Counted from the stretch's first letter, positions 8,651 through 19,038 are shown. The stretch is 64,000 nucleotides of DNA from Serratia nematodiphila DZ0503SBS1 (GCF_000738675.1 NZ_JPUX01000001.1:3224001-3288000), one strand, 5' to 3'. The notes: generated by a model not told the origin, from the sequence alone. Numbers and translations: made by a program.

Positions 8651-8770
8651 ATCTAGATTCTTCCATGCAGTAAGCAATTGAACCGGCAGTGTAAACCAAT
8701 TCCTCTTCGCTGCCAGCCACCTGGGCCGGATTCAGCGTAAAAATAGTCGGTTCACCCTGCCGGCGCCGTC

Positions 8771-10336
8771 TCAGTGGCCGACGGCGTCGATGGACGGCAG
8801 CGTCAGCCAATGCCACTGCGTCAACAGCTCGGTCGCCGGTTCCAAGGTGAACTGGACGCACAGCAGGCCAACCACCGTCAGCACCACCGTATAAGGCAGG
8901 GCCATCCATACCATGCGGCCATACGACAAACGCACCAGCGGCGCCAGCGCAGACGTCAGCAGAAACAGAAACGCCGCCTGCCCGTTAGGGGTGGCGACCG
9001 AGGGCAGGTTGGTGCCGGTATTGATGGCGACCGCCAGCAGCTCGAACTGCTTCAGCCCGATAGCGCCGGTTTCCAGCGCGGTGCGCGCCTCGTTGATGTA
9101 AACCGTGCCGACGAACACGTTGTCGGAAACCGACGACAGCAGGCCGTTGAACAGGTAGAACAGCGAAAGCTGAGAAGCGGGCTCGGCGCGCAGCACAAAC
9201 TGGATCACCGGGCTGAACAGGTGCTGCTCGATGATGACCGCGACCACGGTGAAAAACACCGTCAGCAGCGCGGTGAACGGCAGCGCTTCCTGGAACGCTT
9301 TGCCGATGGCGTGCTCGTCGTTCACGCCGCACAGGGAGGTGGCGAGAACGATCACCGACAGGCCAATCAGCCCCACTTCAGCCAGGTGGAAGGCCAGCGC
9401 CAGCACCAGCCAAACGCCGATCAGCGCTTGCATCACCAGTTTGAGTCGTTCTTGTTTGCTACGGCCCGCAGTGGCCTTGCGGTCATACTCTTTCAGCACG
9501 TCGCGTACCGCTTCCGGTAGCTGCGCGCCGTAGCCAAACAGGCGAAAACGTTCTACCAGCCAACAAACCAGCAGGCCGCACACCAACACCGGCAGCGTGA
9601 CCGGCGCCATTCGCAGGAAGAAATCGATAAAACCCCAGCCCGCGTTTTTGGCGATGATCAGGTTTTGCGGCTCGCCTACCATGGTCATGACACCGCCGAG
9701 CGCGGTGCCGACGCCGGCGTGCATCAGCAGGCTGCGCAGAAAGGCGCGGAATTGCTCCAGCGTCTGTTTGCGCTCTTCGCCGGTAAAATCGCTGTCATCG
9801 CCGATGTCGCCGTCGGGGCGATTCGACGTCACGTTGTGATAGATGGAATAGAAGCCGGTGGCCACGCTGATCACCACCGCCACGACCGTCAGCGCGTCGA
9901 GGAAGGCGGAAAGAAAGGCAGCGGCCAGGCAGAACGCCAGCGACAGCAGCGTTTTCGAGCGGATGTTGAGCAGCAGCTTGGTGAACACGAACAGCAGCAG
10001 TTGCTTCATAAAGTAGATGCCGGCCACCATAAAGATCAGCAGCAGCAACACGTCCAGATTGTGTTCGATCTCCTGCGAGACCTGCGCCGGGCTGGTCATG
10101 CCGATGGCCACGGCCTCGAGCGCCAGCAGGCCGCCCGGCAGCAGCGGGTAGCATTTCAGCGCCATCGCCAGGGTAAAGATGAACTCGACCACCAGCAGCC
10201 AACCCGCGATAAACGGGCTGGCGAAAAAGAACACCAGGGGGTTGATCGCCAGAAAAATGAGAATGGTCAGTTTGTACCAGTCGGGAGATTGCCCCAGAAA
10301 ATTTTTGAGCAGGGCGCTACGCAGGGTTGTTTCCAT
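8771..10336 (-). CDS. nhaB: Na(+)/H(+) antiporter NhaB
   Basis: Inner-membrane sodium/proton antiporter (521 residues) that exports Na+ in exchange for protons. It has about twelve hydrophobic segments and is collinear with the enterobacterial family from [22 protein letters not shown] on through [20 protein letters not shown] near the C-terminus. It is divergent from fadR and upstream of dsbB, as in E. coli. Confidence 0.96.
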   Translation of the reverse strand: METTLRSALLKNFLGQSPDWYKLTILIFLAINPLVFFFASPFIAGWLLVVEFIFTLAMALKCYPLLPGGLLALEAVAIGMTSPAQVSQEIEHNLDVLLLLIFMVAGIYFMKQLLLFVFTKLLLNIRSKTLLSLAFCLAAAFLSAFLDALTVVAVVISVATGFYSIYHNVTSNRPDGDIGDDSDFTGEERKQTLEQFRAFLRSLLMHAGVGTALGGVMTMVGEPQNLIIAKNAGWGFIDFFLRMAPVTLPVLVCGLLVCWLVERFRLFGYGAQLPEAVRDVLKEYDRKATAGRSKQERLKLVMQALIGVWLVLALAFHLAEVGLIGLSVIVLATSLCGVNDEHAIGKAFQEALPFTALLTVFFTVVAVIIEQHLFSPVIQFVLRAEPASQLSLFYLFNGLLSSVSDNVFVGTVYINEARTALETGAIGLKQFELLAVAINTGTNLPSVATPNGQAAFLFLLTSALAPLVRLSYGRMVWMALPYTVVLTVVGLLCVQFTLEPATELLTQWHWLTLPSIDAVGH

Positions 10337-10518
10337 TGTGCTCTATGCATCCTTCAATCAGTCGTAGCACGTACCCTAACAATGCGGCGGGGGCGTGCGC
10401 AACCTGAGCTTGTTTTACGATGAGAAAATTCCTGCGACCGGTATTTTTGCTCGTTTTTTGCCACGTTATGCACACTTTCGTTTATTGTTTTTCGCTCACG
10501 CTATGTCATGTCAGCACG

Positions 10519-10535
10519 ATCTGGTATGATGAGCT
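10519..10535. promoter_or_regulatory. Probable FadR operator in the nhaB-fadR spacer
   Basis: ATCTGGTATGATGAGCT closely resembles the FadR site consensus (ATCTGGTACGACCAGAT-like). It lies 45 bp before the fadR start and overlaps a possible -10 (TATGAT), which suggests that FadR acts on its own promoter. Inferred from sequence only. Confidence 0.5.
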
Positions 10536-10579
10536 GATTACTTTTACTGATTTTATCGTCGCAACGGAACGTCAAACAC

Positions 10580-11299
10580 ATGGTCATAAAGGCGCAGAGT
10601 CCTGCCGGTTTCGCGGAAGAGTACATTATTGAGAGTATTTGGAATAATCGCTTCCCCCCTGGCTCTATTTTGCCCGCGGAGCGTGAGCTTTCGGAGTTGA
10701 TTGGCGTCACGCGCACCACGTTACGTGAAGTGTTGCAACGTCTGGCCCGCGATGGCTGGTTGACCATTCAGCATGGCAAACCGACCAAAGTGAACAATTT
10801 TTGGGAAACGTCCGGCCTCAATATCCTTGAGACGGTGGCCCGTCTCGATCACAAAAGCGTCCCTCAGCTGATCGATAACCTGCTGTCCGTGCGCACCAAT
10901 ATCGCGTCGATCTTTATTCGCGCCGCGGTGCGCAATCATCCTGAGCAGGCCCAGGAAGTGTTGGCGAAGGCCGCCGAGGTAGAAGATCAGGCGGACGCTT
11001 TCAATCTGCTCGATTACGAGATCTTCCGCGGTCTGGCGTTCGCTTCCGGCAACCCGATCTACGGCCTGATCTTCAACGGTCTGAAAGGGCTGTACACCCG
11101 CGTGGGCCGTTACTACTTCTCCAATCCGGAAGCGCGCAAGCTGGCGCTGGCCTTCTACAGCAAGCTGTCCACGCTGTGCCATGAGAAATTGTACGACCAG
11201 GTGATGGATACCGTGCGCAGCTACGGTAAAGACAGCGGAGCGATTTGGCAGAGCATGCAGGGCACCATGCCGAGCGATCTGACCGAAGCGCGTCGTTAA
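10580..11299 (+). CDS. fadR: Fatty acid metabolism transcriptional regulator FadR
   Basis: GntR-family regulator that represses fad genes and activates fabA/fabB, released from DNA by long-chain acyl-CoA. It has an N-terminal winged helix ([24 protein letters not shown], then [21 protein letters not shown]) and a C-terminal helical acyl-CoA-binding domain, 239 residues in all. It is divergent from nhaB, with ycgB convergent downstream. A FadR-like operator lies in its upstream region. Confidence 0.97.
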   Translation: MVIKAQSPAGFAEEYIIESIWNNRFPPGSILPAERELSELIGVTRTTLREVLQRLARDGWLTIQHGKPTKVNNFWETSGLNILETVARLDHKSVPQLIDNLLSVRTNIASIFIRAAVRNHPEQAQEVLAKAAEVEDQADAFNLLDYEIFRGLAFASGNPIYGLIFNGLKGLYTRVGRYYFSNPEARKLALAFYSKLSTLCHEKLYDQVMDTVRSYGKDSGAIWQSMQGTMPSDLTEARR

Positions 11300-11318
11300 T
11301 CGCGAGTCAATGAAAAAG

Positions 11319-11342
11319 AAAGGGCGCCATGCGGCGCCCTTT
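11319..11342. terminator. Bidirectional terminator between fadR and ycgB
   Basis: Perfect AAAGGGCGCC / GGCGCCCTTT stem with an ATGC loop between the convergent genes. A-rich and T-rich flanks allow it to work for both strands. Confidence 0.85.
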
Positions 11343-11355
11343 GTCGTTGTGGCGG

Positions 11356-12891
11356 TTACAGCGGCGTAGGCCGCGGCGGGCAGCGATCGAGCAACTCTAC
11401 ACTGCCGTCTTCATTTTGCTGCTCGAGGATCACGTCGAAGCCCCACAGGCGATGCAGGTGCTTCAACACGTCGCGGCGGCTCTTATCCAGTGGCGCGCGT
11501 TCCTGCGGGATGTAGCGCAATGTCAGCGAGCGGTCACCGCGCAGATCCACGTTCCAGATCTGAATGTTCGGCTCATGGTTGCTCAGGTTGTATTGCGCCG
11601 ACAGCTCCTGGCGGATCGCCCGGTAACCGGCTTCGTTATGGATCGCGGCAATCTCCAGATAGTTGTTGCGATCGTCGTCCAGCACGGTGAACAACCGGAA
11701 ATCGCGCATCACTTTGGGTGACAGGAACTGGCTGATAAAGCTCTCGTCCTTGAAGTCGCGCATGGCGAAGTGCAATGTCTCCAGCCAGTCTTTTCCGGCG
11801 ATGTCCGGGAACCAGTAGCGGTCTTCTTCGGTCGGCGATTGGCAGATGCGCTTGATGTCCTGGAACATGGCGAAGCCCAGCGCATAAGGGTTGATGCCGT
11901 TATAGTACGGGCTGTTGTACGGCGGCTGATACACCACGTTGGTGTGGCTGTGCAAAAACTCCAGCATAAACCGCTCGGTCACTCGGCCCTCGTCGTACAG
12001 ATGGTTGAGGATGGTGTAATGCCAGAAGGTGGCCCAACCCTCGTTCATCACCTGAGTCTGCTTTTGCGGGTAGAAATACTGGCTGACTTTGCGCACGATG
12101 CGCAACACCTCACGCTGCCAGGGTTCCAGCAGGGGTGCGTTCTTTTCGATAAAATAGAGGATATTTTCCTGCGGTTCGCTCGGATACCGGCGCGCCTGCT
12201 CCGGCGACTCTTCGCGTTCAACGCGTGGCAAGGTCTTCCATAACGTATTCACCTGGCTTTGCAGATACTCTTCGCGGCTTTTCTGGCGCGCTTTCTCTTC
12301 CACCAGGGAGATTTTCTGCGGGCGCTTGTACCTGTCGACCCCATAGTTCATCAGCGCATGGCAAGAGTCCAGCAGTCGCTCCACTTCATCGACGCCGTAG
12401 CGCTCTTCGCACTGGCTGATGTAGTGGCGGGCGAACAGCAGATAATCGACGATGGAGCTGGCGTCGGTCCAGCTGCGGAACAGATAGTTATTCTTGAAGA
12501 ACGAGTTGTGGCCATAGCAGGCGTGCGCCATCACCAGCGCCTGCATGGTGATGGTGTTCTCCTCCATCAGGTAGGCGATGCAGGGATTGGAGTTGATGAC
12601 GATTTCATACGCCAGCCCTTGCTGGCCCTGTTTGTAGCGCTGTTCGGTTTCGATGAACTTCTTGCCGAAGGACCAATGGGTATAGTTGATCGGCATGCCA
12701 ACGCTCGAATAGGCGTCCATCATCTGCTCGGAGGTGATCACCTCGATTTGATGGGGGTAGGTGTCGAGTCGGTAATGCTTGGCGACGCGGTCGATCTGCT
12801 CCAAATACACCTGCAGCAGTTCGAACGTCCAGTCCGGTCCATCGCTCAGACGTTTATCATCCTTAACCTTTTCATGTGTTGAAGTAGTCAT
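11356..12891 (-). CDS. ycgB: SpoVR family protein YcgB
   Basis: Large cytoplasmic protein (511 residues from this start) of the SpoVR family, which is often genetically linked to the YeaG/YeaH stress system; its biochemical role is unknown. Conserved stretches include VITSEQMMDAYSSVGMPINY, ANGHNS-like ACYGHNSFFKNNYLF, VMNEGWATFWHYT and NPYALGFAMFQDI. The ATG at 12891 is chosen because GAGGGTG lies just upstream; an in-frame start seven codons earlier is possible. The yeaG and yeaH genes are also in this window, at 23-26 kb. Confidence 0.93.
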   Translation of the reverse strand: MTTSTHEKVKDDKRLSDGPDWTFELLQVYLEQIDRVAKHYRLDTYPHQIEVITSEQMMDAYSSVGMPINYTHWSFGKKFIETEQRYKQGQQGLAYEIVINSNPCIAYLMEENTITMQALVMAHACYGHNSFFKNNYLFRSWTDASSIVDYLLFARHYISQCEERYGVDEVERLLDSCHALMNYGVDRYKRPQKISLVEEKARQKSREEYLQSQVNTLWKTLPRVEREESPEQARRYPSEPQENILYFIEKNAPLLEPWQREVLRIVRKVSQYFYPQKQTQVMNEGWATFWHYTILNHLYDEGRVTERFMLEFLHSHTNVVYQPPYNSPYYNGINPYALGFAMFQDIKRICQSPTEEDRYWFPDIAGKDWLETLHFAMRDFKDESFISQFLSPKVMRDFRLFTVLDDDRNNYLEIAAIHNEAGYRAIRQELSAQYNLSNHEPNIQIWNVDLRGDRSLTLRYIPQERAPLDKSRRDVLKHLHRLWGFDVILEQQNEDGSVELLDRCPPRPTPL

Positions 12892-13136
12892 CAGCGCACC
12901 CTCATTATTCACGGGTCTTGCTCAAACGGCAGACCCTGTAACAAGCATAGTTCAAGTCATAATTAACCATTGCAAATCAGTGAAATAAAAATGCCGGTAC
13001 GCAAAGGAGCGAACGGCGGTCAATCCGGCGCCCGTCCCGGCAGAAGGCGGTGCGGCACCACACTTCCTCTTCGAGTATAACCCTGCGGCAGGGGGGCGCA
13101 ACACAATGCCTGTTGCACGACAAGGATTGAAAATGG

Positions 13137-13158
13137 TTATGTTATATTGTAACTTTTA
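13137..13158. promoter_or_regulatory. Zur box upstream of zinT
   Basis: The core GTTATATTGTAAC (13141-13153) differs by one base from the Zur palindrome GTTATANTATAAC and is flanked by ATG and TTT as in the consensus. It lies about 35 bp before zinT, so zinc-loaded Zur should repress zinT. Confidence 0.8.
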
Positions 13159-13189
13159 ATTTTTCCCGATAACGGACAAGGAGCGCATT

Positions 13190-13840
13190 TTGGCGAGGCA
13201 TTTTGGCAAACTGGCGGTGGCGCTGGCCGCGTTGTTTATCAGCGGGCAGGCATGCGCCCACGGGCATCATTCACATGGCAAGCCGTTGACGGAGGCGGAA
13301 AAAAAGGCGGAGGCGGGGATGTTCGACGATAAGGACGTCAAAGATCGCGACCTGGCCGACTGGGAGGGCGTGTGGCAATCCGTGTATCCCTATCTGCTCA
13401 ATGGGGATCTTGACCCGGTGTTCAAGAAGAAAGCGGCACAGGACAAGCGCAAGACCTTCGCCGAAGTGAAGGCGTATTACCGCAAAGGGTATGCCACCGA
13501 TGTGGATACCATCGGCATTGAAAACGGCGTCATGGAATTTCACCGCGGTGACCAATCCAGCGCCTGTCAGTATAAGTACGCCGGGCATAAGATCCTGACG
13601 TATGTTTCCGGTAAAAAGGGTGTGCGTTATCTGTTTGAATGTCAGGATGCCGGCAGCCTGGCGCCGAAATTCGTGCAGTTCAGCGATCACATTATCGGCC
13701 CGCGCAAATCGGCGCATTTCCATATCTTTATGGGCAACACGTCGCAGGAAGCGTTGCTGAAAGAGATGGATAACTGGCCGACTTACTACCCATTCCAACT
13801 GCAAACCAAAGAAGTCGTGGATGAGATGCTGCATCATTGA
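13190..13840 (+). CDS. zinT: Periplasmic zinc-binding protein ZinT (YodA)
   Basis: Periplasmic metal-binding protein that helps recover zinc under limitation, delivering it to the ZnuABC system. A signal peptide ends near GQACA, followed by a His-rich tail (HGHHSHGK) typical of zinc chaperones, then the calycin-like ZinT domain ([21 protein letters not shown] onward) with the metal-ligand segment SAHFHIFMG. It is 216 residues. The start is TTG with AAGGAG upstream; no ATG gives a sensible signal peptide. A Zur box lies immediately upstream. Confidence 0.92.
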   Translation: MARHFGKLAVALAALFISGQACAHGHHSHGKPLTEAEKKAEAGMFDDKDVKDRDLADWEGVWQSVYPYLLNGDLDPVFKKKAAQDKRKTFAEVKAYYRKGYATDVDTIGIENGVMEFHRGDQSSACQYKYAGHKILTYVSGKKGVRYLFECQDAGSLAPKFVQFSDHIIGPRKSAHFHIFMGNTSQEALLKEMDNWPTYYPFQLQTKEVVDEMLHH

Positions 13841-13859
13841 TGCTGCTCGTTCCCGCAAC

Positions 13860-13885
13860 CACAAGCCCGCCTGTGTGGGCTTGTG
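13860..13885. terminator. Terminator-like hairpin between zinT and the ABM-domain gene
   Basis: CACAAGCCC / GGGCTTGTG, a 9-bp stem with an 8-nt loop between convergent stop codons. Confidence 0.6.
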
Positions 13886-13886
13886 C

Positions 13887-14204
13887 TCAGTCAAACGGTC
13901 TGATTTGCAGGTAATCGTCCGTCACTTCCATTTCAAATAGCGTTTTATCTGCCAACAAGGTCGCACGCATTCGTTCCCGGGCTTGCCGGTAGCGTTCATC
14001 CAACTGAATATCACCGGCGCTTTCCCATGCGACTCGGCTTGGCCATTGCGCATAGCCGATAAACTGCCCGCCCACATCCCGATGCAGGCGCGAGCCAAGG
14101 CTGCCGCGCTGCAGATAGATACCTTGGGTCAACGCCAGCCAAGCCTGGCGAAAGGCGTGTTCGTGTCCGGGTTTGACTGAAAACTGGTAGATGGCGATGA
14201 ACAT
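13887..14204 (-). CDS. Antibiotic biosynthesis monooxygenase (ABM) fold protein
   Basis: A 105-residue protein with the dimeric alpha-beta barrel pattern of the ABM superfamily: MFIAIYQFSVKPGHEHAFRQAW at the N-terminus, then a Gly-rich strand (GSLGSRLHRDVGGQFIGYAQW) and a helix DERYRQARERMRA. Members include heme-degrading and quinol monooxygenases and simple stress proteins, so no substrate can be assigned. It stands alone between zinT and the dad operon. Confidence 0.7.
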   Translation of the reverse strand: MFIAIYQFSVKPGHEHAFRQAWLALTQGIYLQRGSLGSRLHRDVGGQFIGYAQWPSRVAWESAGDIQLDERYRQARERMRATLLADKTLFEMEVTDDYLQIRPFD

Positions 14205-14631
14205 AAGACGTTCTCCACAATAGCGACGGTGTGAACTTTAGGCGCTGCTTCTGGCTTTAACGTTCATATCGTGCTGCAGCGTTCAACATAAACGGGCGGG
14301 CCAAGGGCTCGGGTGTTTTATTCCGGCACTGAAAGCAAGGTTAACGGCAGCTGAAATTTTGCGCGATTTTTCTGCTGCGGAGGGAGGGGGCTCTCTTTGT
14401 TTGTTATGTTGGTATTTTTTATTTTATTGGGTTTTTATTCTGTTTAAATGTTGGCTGGTATTTTTATATTCTGTTAAATCAATGTTGCTTATTACGCCTT
14501 TTTTGAGTGCTATCATTGATAGCGTTGATATCAATTCAGTGGCGGTATGACGCTATAATCCCCTCTAAACCGCATCTTATCGCTATTTGCAGACGGCTAT
14601 TGCAAATACATGGCCCATCGACGATAAATTA
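14205..14631. other. Non-coding upstream region of dadA
   Basis: AT-rich, with several long T-rich tracts on the plus strand and a perfect 10-bp palindrome TTGATATCAA at 14525-14534. A 63-codon frame here (14359-14550) is an artefact of the T-rich sequence. No gene is supported. It probably holds the promoters of the ABM-fold gene and part of the dadA control region. Confidence 0.5.
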
Positions 14632-14651
14632 ATTGTGAATATTGTCACGTT
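14632..14651. promoter_or_regulatory. CRP-binding site upstream of dadA
   Basis: TGTGA (14634-14638), six bases, then TCACG (14645-14649): nine of ten core positions match the CRP consensus TGTGA-N6-TCACA. It lies 95-110 bp before the dadA ATG. E. coli dadAX is known to be controlled by CRP and Lrp, which fits. Confidence 0.7.
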
Positions 14652-14743
14652 TGATGACGAAGTTGTTGGACGGATTTTTTCACTGAGTTAATTTCCTGTA
14701 AGCAGAAGATTATGCTTTGTGAAGCCTTGGGCTGGAGTCAGCG

Positions 14744-16048
14744 ATGCGAGTGGTAATTTTAGGTAGTGGAGTGGTGGGCGTAGCCAGTGCCTGGTATTTG
14801 GCGAAGGCGGGGCATGAGGTGACGGTGATCGATCGTCAGCCAGGCCCCGCACTGGAAACCAGCGCGGCGAACGCCGGGCAGATTTCACCGGGTTATGCTG
14901 CCCCCTGGGCGGCGCCGGGCGTGCCGCTGAAGGCCATCAAGTGGATGTTCCAGCGCCATGCGCCGTTGGCCATCCGCCTCGACGGCAGCAGCTTCCAGCT
15001 GAGCTGGATGTGGCAGATGTTGAAAAACTGCAACACCGAACACTACATGACCAACAAAGGCCGCATGGTGCGCCTGGCGGAATACAGCCGCGATTGTATC
15101 AAGGCGCTGCGTCAGGAAACCGGCATCCAGTACGAAGGTCGCCAGGGCGGCACGCTGCAGCTGTTTCGCACTCAACAACAGTTCGAAAACGCCGCGAAAG
15201 ACATTGCGGTATTGGAAGATGCCGGCGTGCCTTACCGGTTGCTGGAAGCCGGCCAGCTCGGCAGCGTCGAGCCGGCGCTGGCGCAGGTGGCGCACAAGCT
15301 GACCGGTGGCCTGCAGTTGCCGAACGACGAAACCGGCGATTGCCAGCTGTTTACGCAACAGTTGGCGAAGATGGCAGAGCAGGCGGGCGTCACCTTCCTG
15401 TTCAACCGCAGCGTCGATCGTCTGCTGGTGGAGGGCGACAAGATCGCCGGCGTGCAGTGCGGCGAGGAAGTGTTCAAGGCCGACAGCTATGTGGTGGCGT
15501 TCGGCTCGTACTCCACGGCGCTGCTGCGCGGCCTGGTGTCCATTCCGGTTTACCCGCTGAAGGGCTATTCGTTGACTATTCCTATCACCGACGAAGCGGC
15601 GGCGCCGTTCTCTACGGTATTGGATGAGACGTATAAAATCGCCATCACACGCTTCGACCAGCGTATTCGCGTTGGCGGCATGGCGGAGATCGTCGGTTTC
15701 AATACGCAGCTGGAGCAAAAACGGCGCGAAACGCTGGAAATGGTGGTGCGCGATCTCTACCCGAACGGCGGCCGAGTGGAAGAGGCGACGTTCTGGACCG
15801 GCCTGCGGCCGATGACGCCGGACGGCACGCCAATTGTCGGCCGCACCTCGCTGAAGAACCTGTATCTCAATACCGGGCATGGCACGTTGGGCTGGACGAT
15901 GGCCTGTGGCTCCGGGCAGTTGTTGTCCGATCTGATGTCCGGCATTACGCCGGCGATCCCTTCCGATGACCTGGCGGTGGCGCGTTACAGCGCCGGGTTT
16001 CGTCAGCAACACGCGGTTCCGCTGAACGACGTGCATCCCGCACGTTAA
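14744..16048 (+). CDS. dadA: D-amino acid dehydrogenase small subunit
   Basis: Membrane-associated FAD/iron-sulfur enzyme that oxidises D-alanine to pyruvate and ammonia, feeding electrons to the respiratory chain. The FAD-binding Rossmann motif is at the N-terminus ([18 protein letters not shown]). A DAO-family substrate domain follows, and the C-terminal FAD segment is [18 protein letters not shown] with [17 protein letters not shown]. It is 434 residues with a good GGAG ribosome site. First gene of dadA-dadX. Confidence 0.97.
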   Translation: MRVVILGSGVVGVASAWYLAKAGHEVTVIDRQPGPALETSAANAGQISPGYAAPWAAPGVPLKAIKWMFQRHAPLAIRLDGSSFQLSWMWQMLKNCNTEHYMTNKGRMVRLAEYSRDCIKALRQETGIQYEGRQGGTLQLFRTQQQFENAAKDIAVLEDAGVPYRLLEAGQLGSVEPALAQVAHKLTGGLQLPNDETGDCQLFTQQLAKMAEQAGVTFLFNRSVDRLLVEGDKIAGVQCGEEVFKADSYVVAFGSYSTALLRGLVSIPVYPLKGYSLTIPITDEAAAPFSTVLDETYKIAITRFDQRIRVGGMAEIVGFNTQLEQKRRETLEMVVRDLYPNGGRVEEATFWTGLRPMTPDGTPIVGRTSLKNLYLNTGHGTLGWTMACGSGQLLSDLMSGITPAIPSDDLAVARYSAGFRQQHAVPLNDVHPAR

Positions 16049-16073
16049 TCGTTGACTCTGTCATAGACTTTCC

Positions 16074-16099
16074 CGGCCACGCGCAGGCGCGCGTGGCCG
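16074..16099. repeat. GC-rich hairpin between dadA and dadX
   Basis: Perfect 11-bp inverted repeat (CGGCCACGCGC / GCGCGTGGCCG) with a 4-nt loop. It has no T-run, so it is more likely an mRNA-processing or stabilising structure, or a REP-like element, than a terminator. It could set dadX expression lower than dadA. Confidence 0.6.
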
Positions 16100-16124
16100 C
16101 CGTACGCTGCCCCAAGGAGAAGCG

Positions 16125-17198
16125 ATGCCCCGTCCCATAACCGCCACGATGCATCTCGGCGCGATTGAAAATAACCTGCAGGTGGTGCGCCGTTTCGCCC
16201 CCGGCGCCAAAGTCTGGGCGGTGGTCAAGGCTAACGCCTATGGCCACGGCATCAAACACGTTTGGCGCAGCATGGCGCAAACCGACGGCTTCGCCATGCT
16301 GGATCTGGCCGAAGCGGTGCTGCTGCGCGAGTCGGGTTGGCAAGGGCCTATCCTGTTGTTGGAAGGCTTCTTCCAGCCGCAGGATCTGGCGTTGCTTGAT
16401 CGTTATCGCCTGACGACGGCGGTGCACAGCGACTGGCAACTGGCGGCGATCGCCGACGCCACGCTGAACGCGCCGCTCAATGTCTATCTGAAAGTGAACA
16501 GTGGCATGAATCGGCTGGGGTTCGCACCCGAGCGGCTGCATGAGGTGTGGCGCAGGGCGCAGGCGGTAGCCAACATTGCCGAGCTTACGCTGATGAGCCA
16601 TTTTGCCACCGCCGACGGCCCTGAAGGCGTGACGCAGCAGATGGCCACCATCGAGGCGGCGGCTACCGATATACCGCTGCCGCGCTGCCTGGCCAACTCG
16701 GCCGCCACGCTGTGGCACCCTTCGACCCACGGCAGTTGGATCCGTCCTGGGATCGTTCTCTATGGCGCTTCGCCGAGCGGTTGCTGGAATGACGTTGCGA
16801 CGACGGGGCTGCAGCCGGCGATGACGCTGAGCAGTGAAATCATCGGCATTCAGCAGCTGAAGTCTGGCGATCGTGTGGGTTACGGTGGTCGTTACAGCGC
16901 CGCAGGCGCACAGCGTATCGGCGTGGTGGCCTGCGGTTACGCCGACGGCTATCCGCGTCATGCGCCGACCGGTACGCCGGTATGGGTTGGCGGCGTGCTG
17001 ACGCGCACCCTGGGAACGGTATCGATGGATATGCTGGCGGTGGATCTGACGCCCTGTCCGCAAGTCGAACTGGGCGCCGAAGTCGAGCTGTGGGGGAAAC
17101 GTCTGCCGGTGGATGAGGTGGCCACGGCGGCAGGGACGTTAGGCTATGAACTGCTGTCGGCGTTAGCGGCGCGAGTGCCGGTCGCCATCGAGGCCTGA
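16125..17198 (+). CDS. dadX: Catabolic alanine racemase
   Basis: PLP-dependent enzyme converting L-alanine to D-alanine for oxidation by DadA. The PLP lysine motif is [11 protein letters not shown] near residue 34, and the second catalytic region with the conserved tyrosine is around [12 protein letters not shown]. The C-terminal domain contains [12 protein letters not shown] and VELWGK. It is 357 residues with AAGGAG upstream. It lies 76 bp after dadA with a hairpin between, and its stop lies 8 bp from that of the convergent MFS gene. Confidence 0.96.
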   Translation: MPRPITATMHLGAIENNLQVVRRFAPGAKVWAVVKANAYGHGIKHVWRSMAQTDGFAMLDLAEAVLLRESGWQGPILLLEGFFQPQDLALLDRYRLTTAVHSDWQLAAIADATLNAPLNVYLKVNSGMNRLGFAPERLHEVWRRAQAVANIAELTLMSHFATADGPEGVTQQMATIEAAATDIPLPRCLANSAATLWHPSTHGSWIRPGIVLYGASPSGCWNDVATTGLQPAMTLSSEIIGIQQLKSGDRVGYGGRYSAAGAQRIGVVACGYADGYPRHAPTGTPVWVGGVLTRTLGTVSMDMLAVDLTPCPQVELGAEVELWGKRLPVDEVATAAGTLGYELLSALAARVPVAIEA

Positions 17199-17206
17199 GC
17201 CGGGGC

Positions 17207-18400
17207 TTAGGCGACTTTTCTGATCTGCCCTTTAATCTGCTTGCTGAGCCGCCGCGCGTGCAGCGCCAGCAGGCAGCCCGCCAGCATCACCAGCGCCAGC
17301 GACAGCTTGGGTTGCAGCGGCAACGCCATCGCCACCAGACCCAGCGCGGCGCCGCCCGCCATCTGCACGAAACCGACCAGCGCGGACGCGACGCCGGCCT
17401 CATTGGAGTAGGGTTCCAACGCGTAGCTGGTGGCCGGGCCCATCACGAATGCCAACCCGGCGCAGGCGCTGGCGACGGGCAGCATATACGCCAGCCAGTG
17501 CGTTTGCGCCGTCGCGGGCAGCAGCATGACGCCCAGCAGCAGGCCCAGACAGCCCAGCCCCATCAACATGCCGCCGGTCGCCAGACAAACCGGGCGGCCG
17601 ACCTTGTGGATGATGCGGTTGGCGAAGAAGCTGACCAGCATGATCCAGAAACCGTTGGCGCCGAACACCAGCGAGAATTGCAGCGGCGTCAGGCCGGCGG
17701 TGCCCATCAGCACGTTCGGTGCCAGAGAAACGTAGGTCAGCGCCATGCCCATCGCCCCGGAGTTCACCACCGCAAAGGAGAGAAAACGCCGTTCGCTGAG
17801 GATGCGCGCGTATTGACGCACCGGCAACCCCTTGACCGGCACGGTGTCGGCGGGGCGAGTTTCCGGCAGGCGCAGCGCGATGAGCGCCAACACCAGCAGC
17901 GCGTAGCCGACCAGAAACCAGAAGGGCGCGCGCCAGCCGAAGGCTTCGGCGAGCAGGCCGCCGAGCAGCGGCGCCAGCGCCGGGATGATGTTCAGCGTGC
18001 CGTTAAGAAAGCCGAAAGCGCGGGCGGCGTCGTCGCCATTCAGGCGATCGCGCACGCCGCTGAAGGCGACGACGGCGGTGCAGCAAACGGCCACCCCTTG
18101 CAGCAGACGCGAAGCGATGAAAATCGTCGGGCTGGTGGCCAGCGCCGCCATCGCGGCGCCGATCATGTAGAGGATAATGCCGGCCAGCGCCACCGGTTTG
18201 CGGCCATAGTTATCCACCAGCGGGCCGGCGATGAGCTGGCCGAGGCCAAGTACCAGAATAAATAGCGATATGGTGGATTGGATCAACGCTTCGCTGCTGC
18301 CCAGACCGACGGCAATAGCGGGAATCGTCGGCAGATAAAGATCGATGCCTAATGGGCCGAGCAGCACCAGGCTGAGAAGCATAAACAGAAACTTTTGCAT
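17207..18400 (-). CDS. Multidrug efflux MFS transporter, Bcr/CflA family
   Basis: Inner-membrane proton-driven drug exporter with about twelve transmembrane helices (397 residues). Family features are PLGIDLYLPTIPAIA in helix 1, GQLIAGPLVDNYGRKPVALAG (the MFS motif A loop), and LNGDDAARAFGFLNG. ATG at 18400 is preferred because it begins directly with the first helix; a TTG at 18427 would add nine residues. It has no partner genes and the substrate is unknown. Confidence 0.85.
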   Translation of the reverse strand: MQKFLFMLLSLVLLGPLGIDLYLPTIPAIAVGLGSSEALIQSTISLFILVLGLGQLIAGPLVDNYGRKPVALAGIILYMIGAAMAALATSPTIFIASRLLQGVAVCCTAVVAFSGVRDRLNGDDAARAFGFLNGTLNIIPALAPLLGGLLAEAFGWRAPFWFLVGYALLVLALIALRLPETRPADTVPVKGLPVRQYARILSERRFLSFAVVNSGAMGMALTYVSLAPNVLMGTAGLTPLQFSLVFGANGFWIMLVSFFANRIIHKVGRPVCLATGGMLMGLGCLGLLLGVMLLPATAQTHWLAYMLPVASACAGLAFVMGPATSYALEPYSNEAGVASALVGFVQMAGGAALGLVAMALPLQPKLSLALVMLAGCLLALHARRLSKQIKGQIRKVA

Positions 18401-18477
18401 AACAGAAAAGGCACGTCCGAGTGACAAAGAGGGCTAGAGTAGAGACTCTGGCGGCAAATGAAAAGGGGCAAAGCGGG

Positions 18478-19038
18478 TCAGCGCTGCGCCCCCTGACGAT
18501 AATAGAGCGCCGAGACGGTATCGGCCACATAGCGGGCCTGGTGGCGAGCATCATCCAGCGCACGATGCGGCATACCTTCGAACGGGCGAGCCTTTTTCGG
18601 GTTAAAGCCATGCAGTTCCGCCAGCGTGATCACCGTGCGCACGTCCTGAGTATCCCAAAACTTCCACGGGCAGGGCATTTCCAACTGCTGGAAGGCGTGT
18701 TCGAGGATCGCGCAGTCGAACTCTTTGCCGTTGCCCCAGACTTTCACCGTGTCGGTGCTGTTCATATGGATAAAGCGGCTGAGGCTGCTCAGCACGCGCT
18801 TCAGGCTCTCGGTGCCGCCGAAGGCCTGTTTGCGCGCTTCATCGGACTGTTTCGCCCACCAGGCGACCGTGTCCAGGCTGATGGTACGGCCCGGTTGGTC
18901 TTTCTGACTGCTGACGGCGGTTTCGAATTCGGCGCCCAGCGCCCCGGTCCGGGGATCGAAAAACACCGCCGCAACCACCAGAATGACGGCGCTGGGTTTT
19001 ATATCCAGGGTTTCAATGTCTAACATCAGATGGTGCAT
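18478..19038 (-). CDS. 3'-5' exonuclease of the DEDDh superfamily
   Basis: Small exonuclease-like protein (186 residues) with all four acidic/His signatures: LDIETLD (Asp7, Glu9), NGKEFDCAILEH, and HRALDDARHQAR with the HxAxxDA pattern. It resembles the exoribonuclease VIII/Rv2179c-like group rather than RNase T or DnaQ, so it may act on RNA or DNA ends. It stands alone on the minus strand between the MFS gene and a group of small membrane proteins. Confidence 0.82.
   Translation of the reverse strand: MHHLMLDIETLDIKPSAVILVVAAVFFDPRTGALGAEFETAVSSQKDQPGRTISLDTVAWWAKQSDEARKQAFGGTESLKRVLSSLSRFIHMNSTDTVKVWGNGKEFDCAILEHAFQQLEMPCPWKFWDTQDVRTVITLAELHGFNPKKARPFEGMPHRALDDARHQARYVADTVSALYYRQGAQR

Noticed and set aside
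8774..9520. 248-codon frame antisense to nhaB
   Set aside because: Gln/Arg-rich translation, a typical shadow of a membrane-protein gene.
14359..14550. 63-codon hydrophobic ORF upstream of dadA
   Set aside because: Produced by T-rich DNA (Phe/Leu/Trp/Cys-rich); no ribosome site and in front of a known regulatory region.
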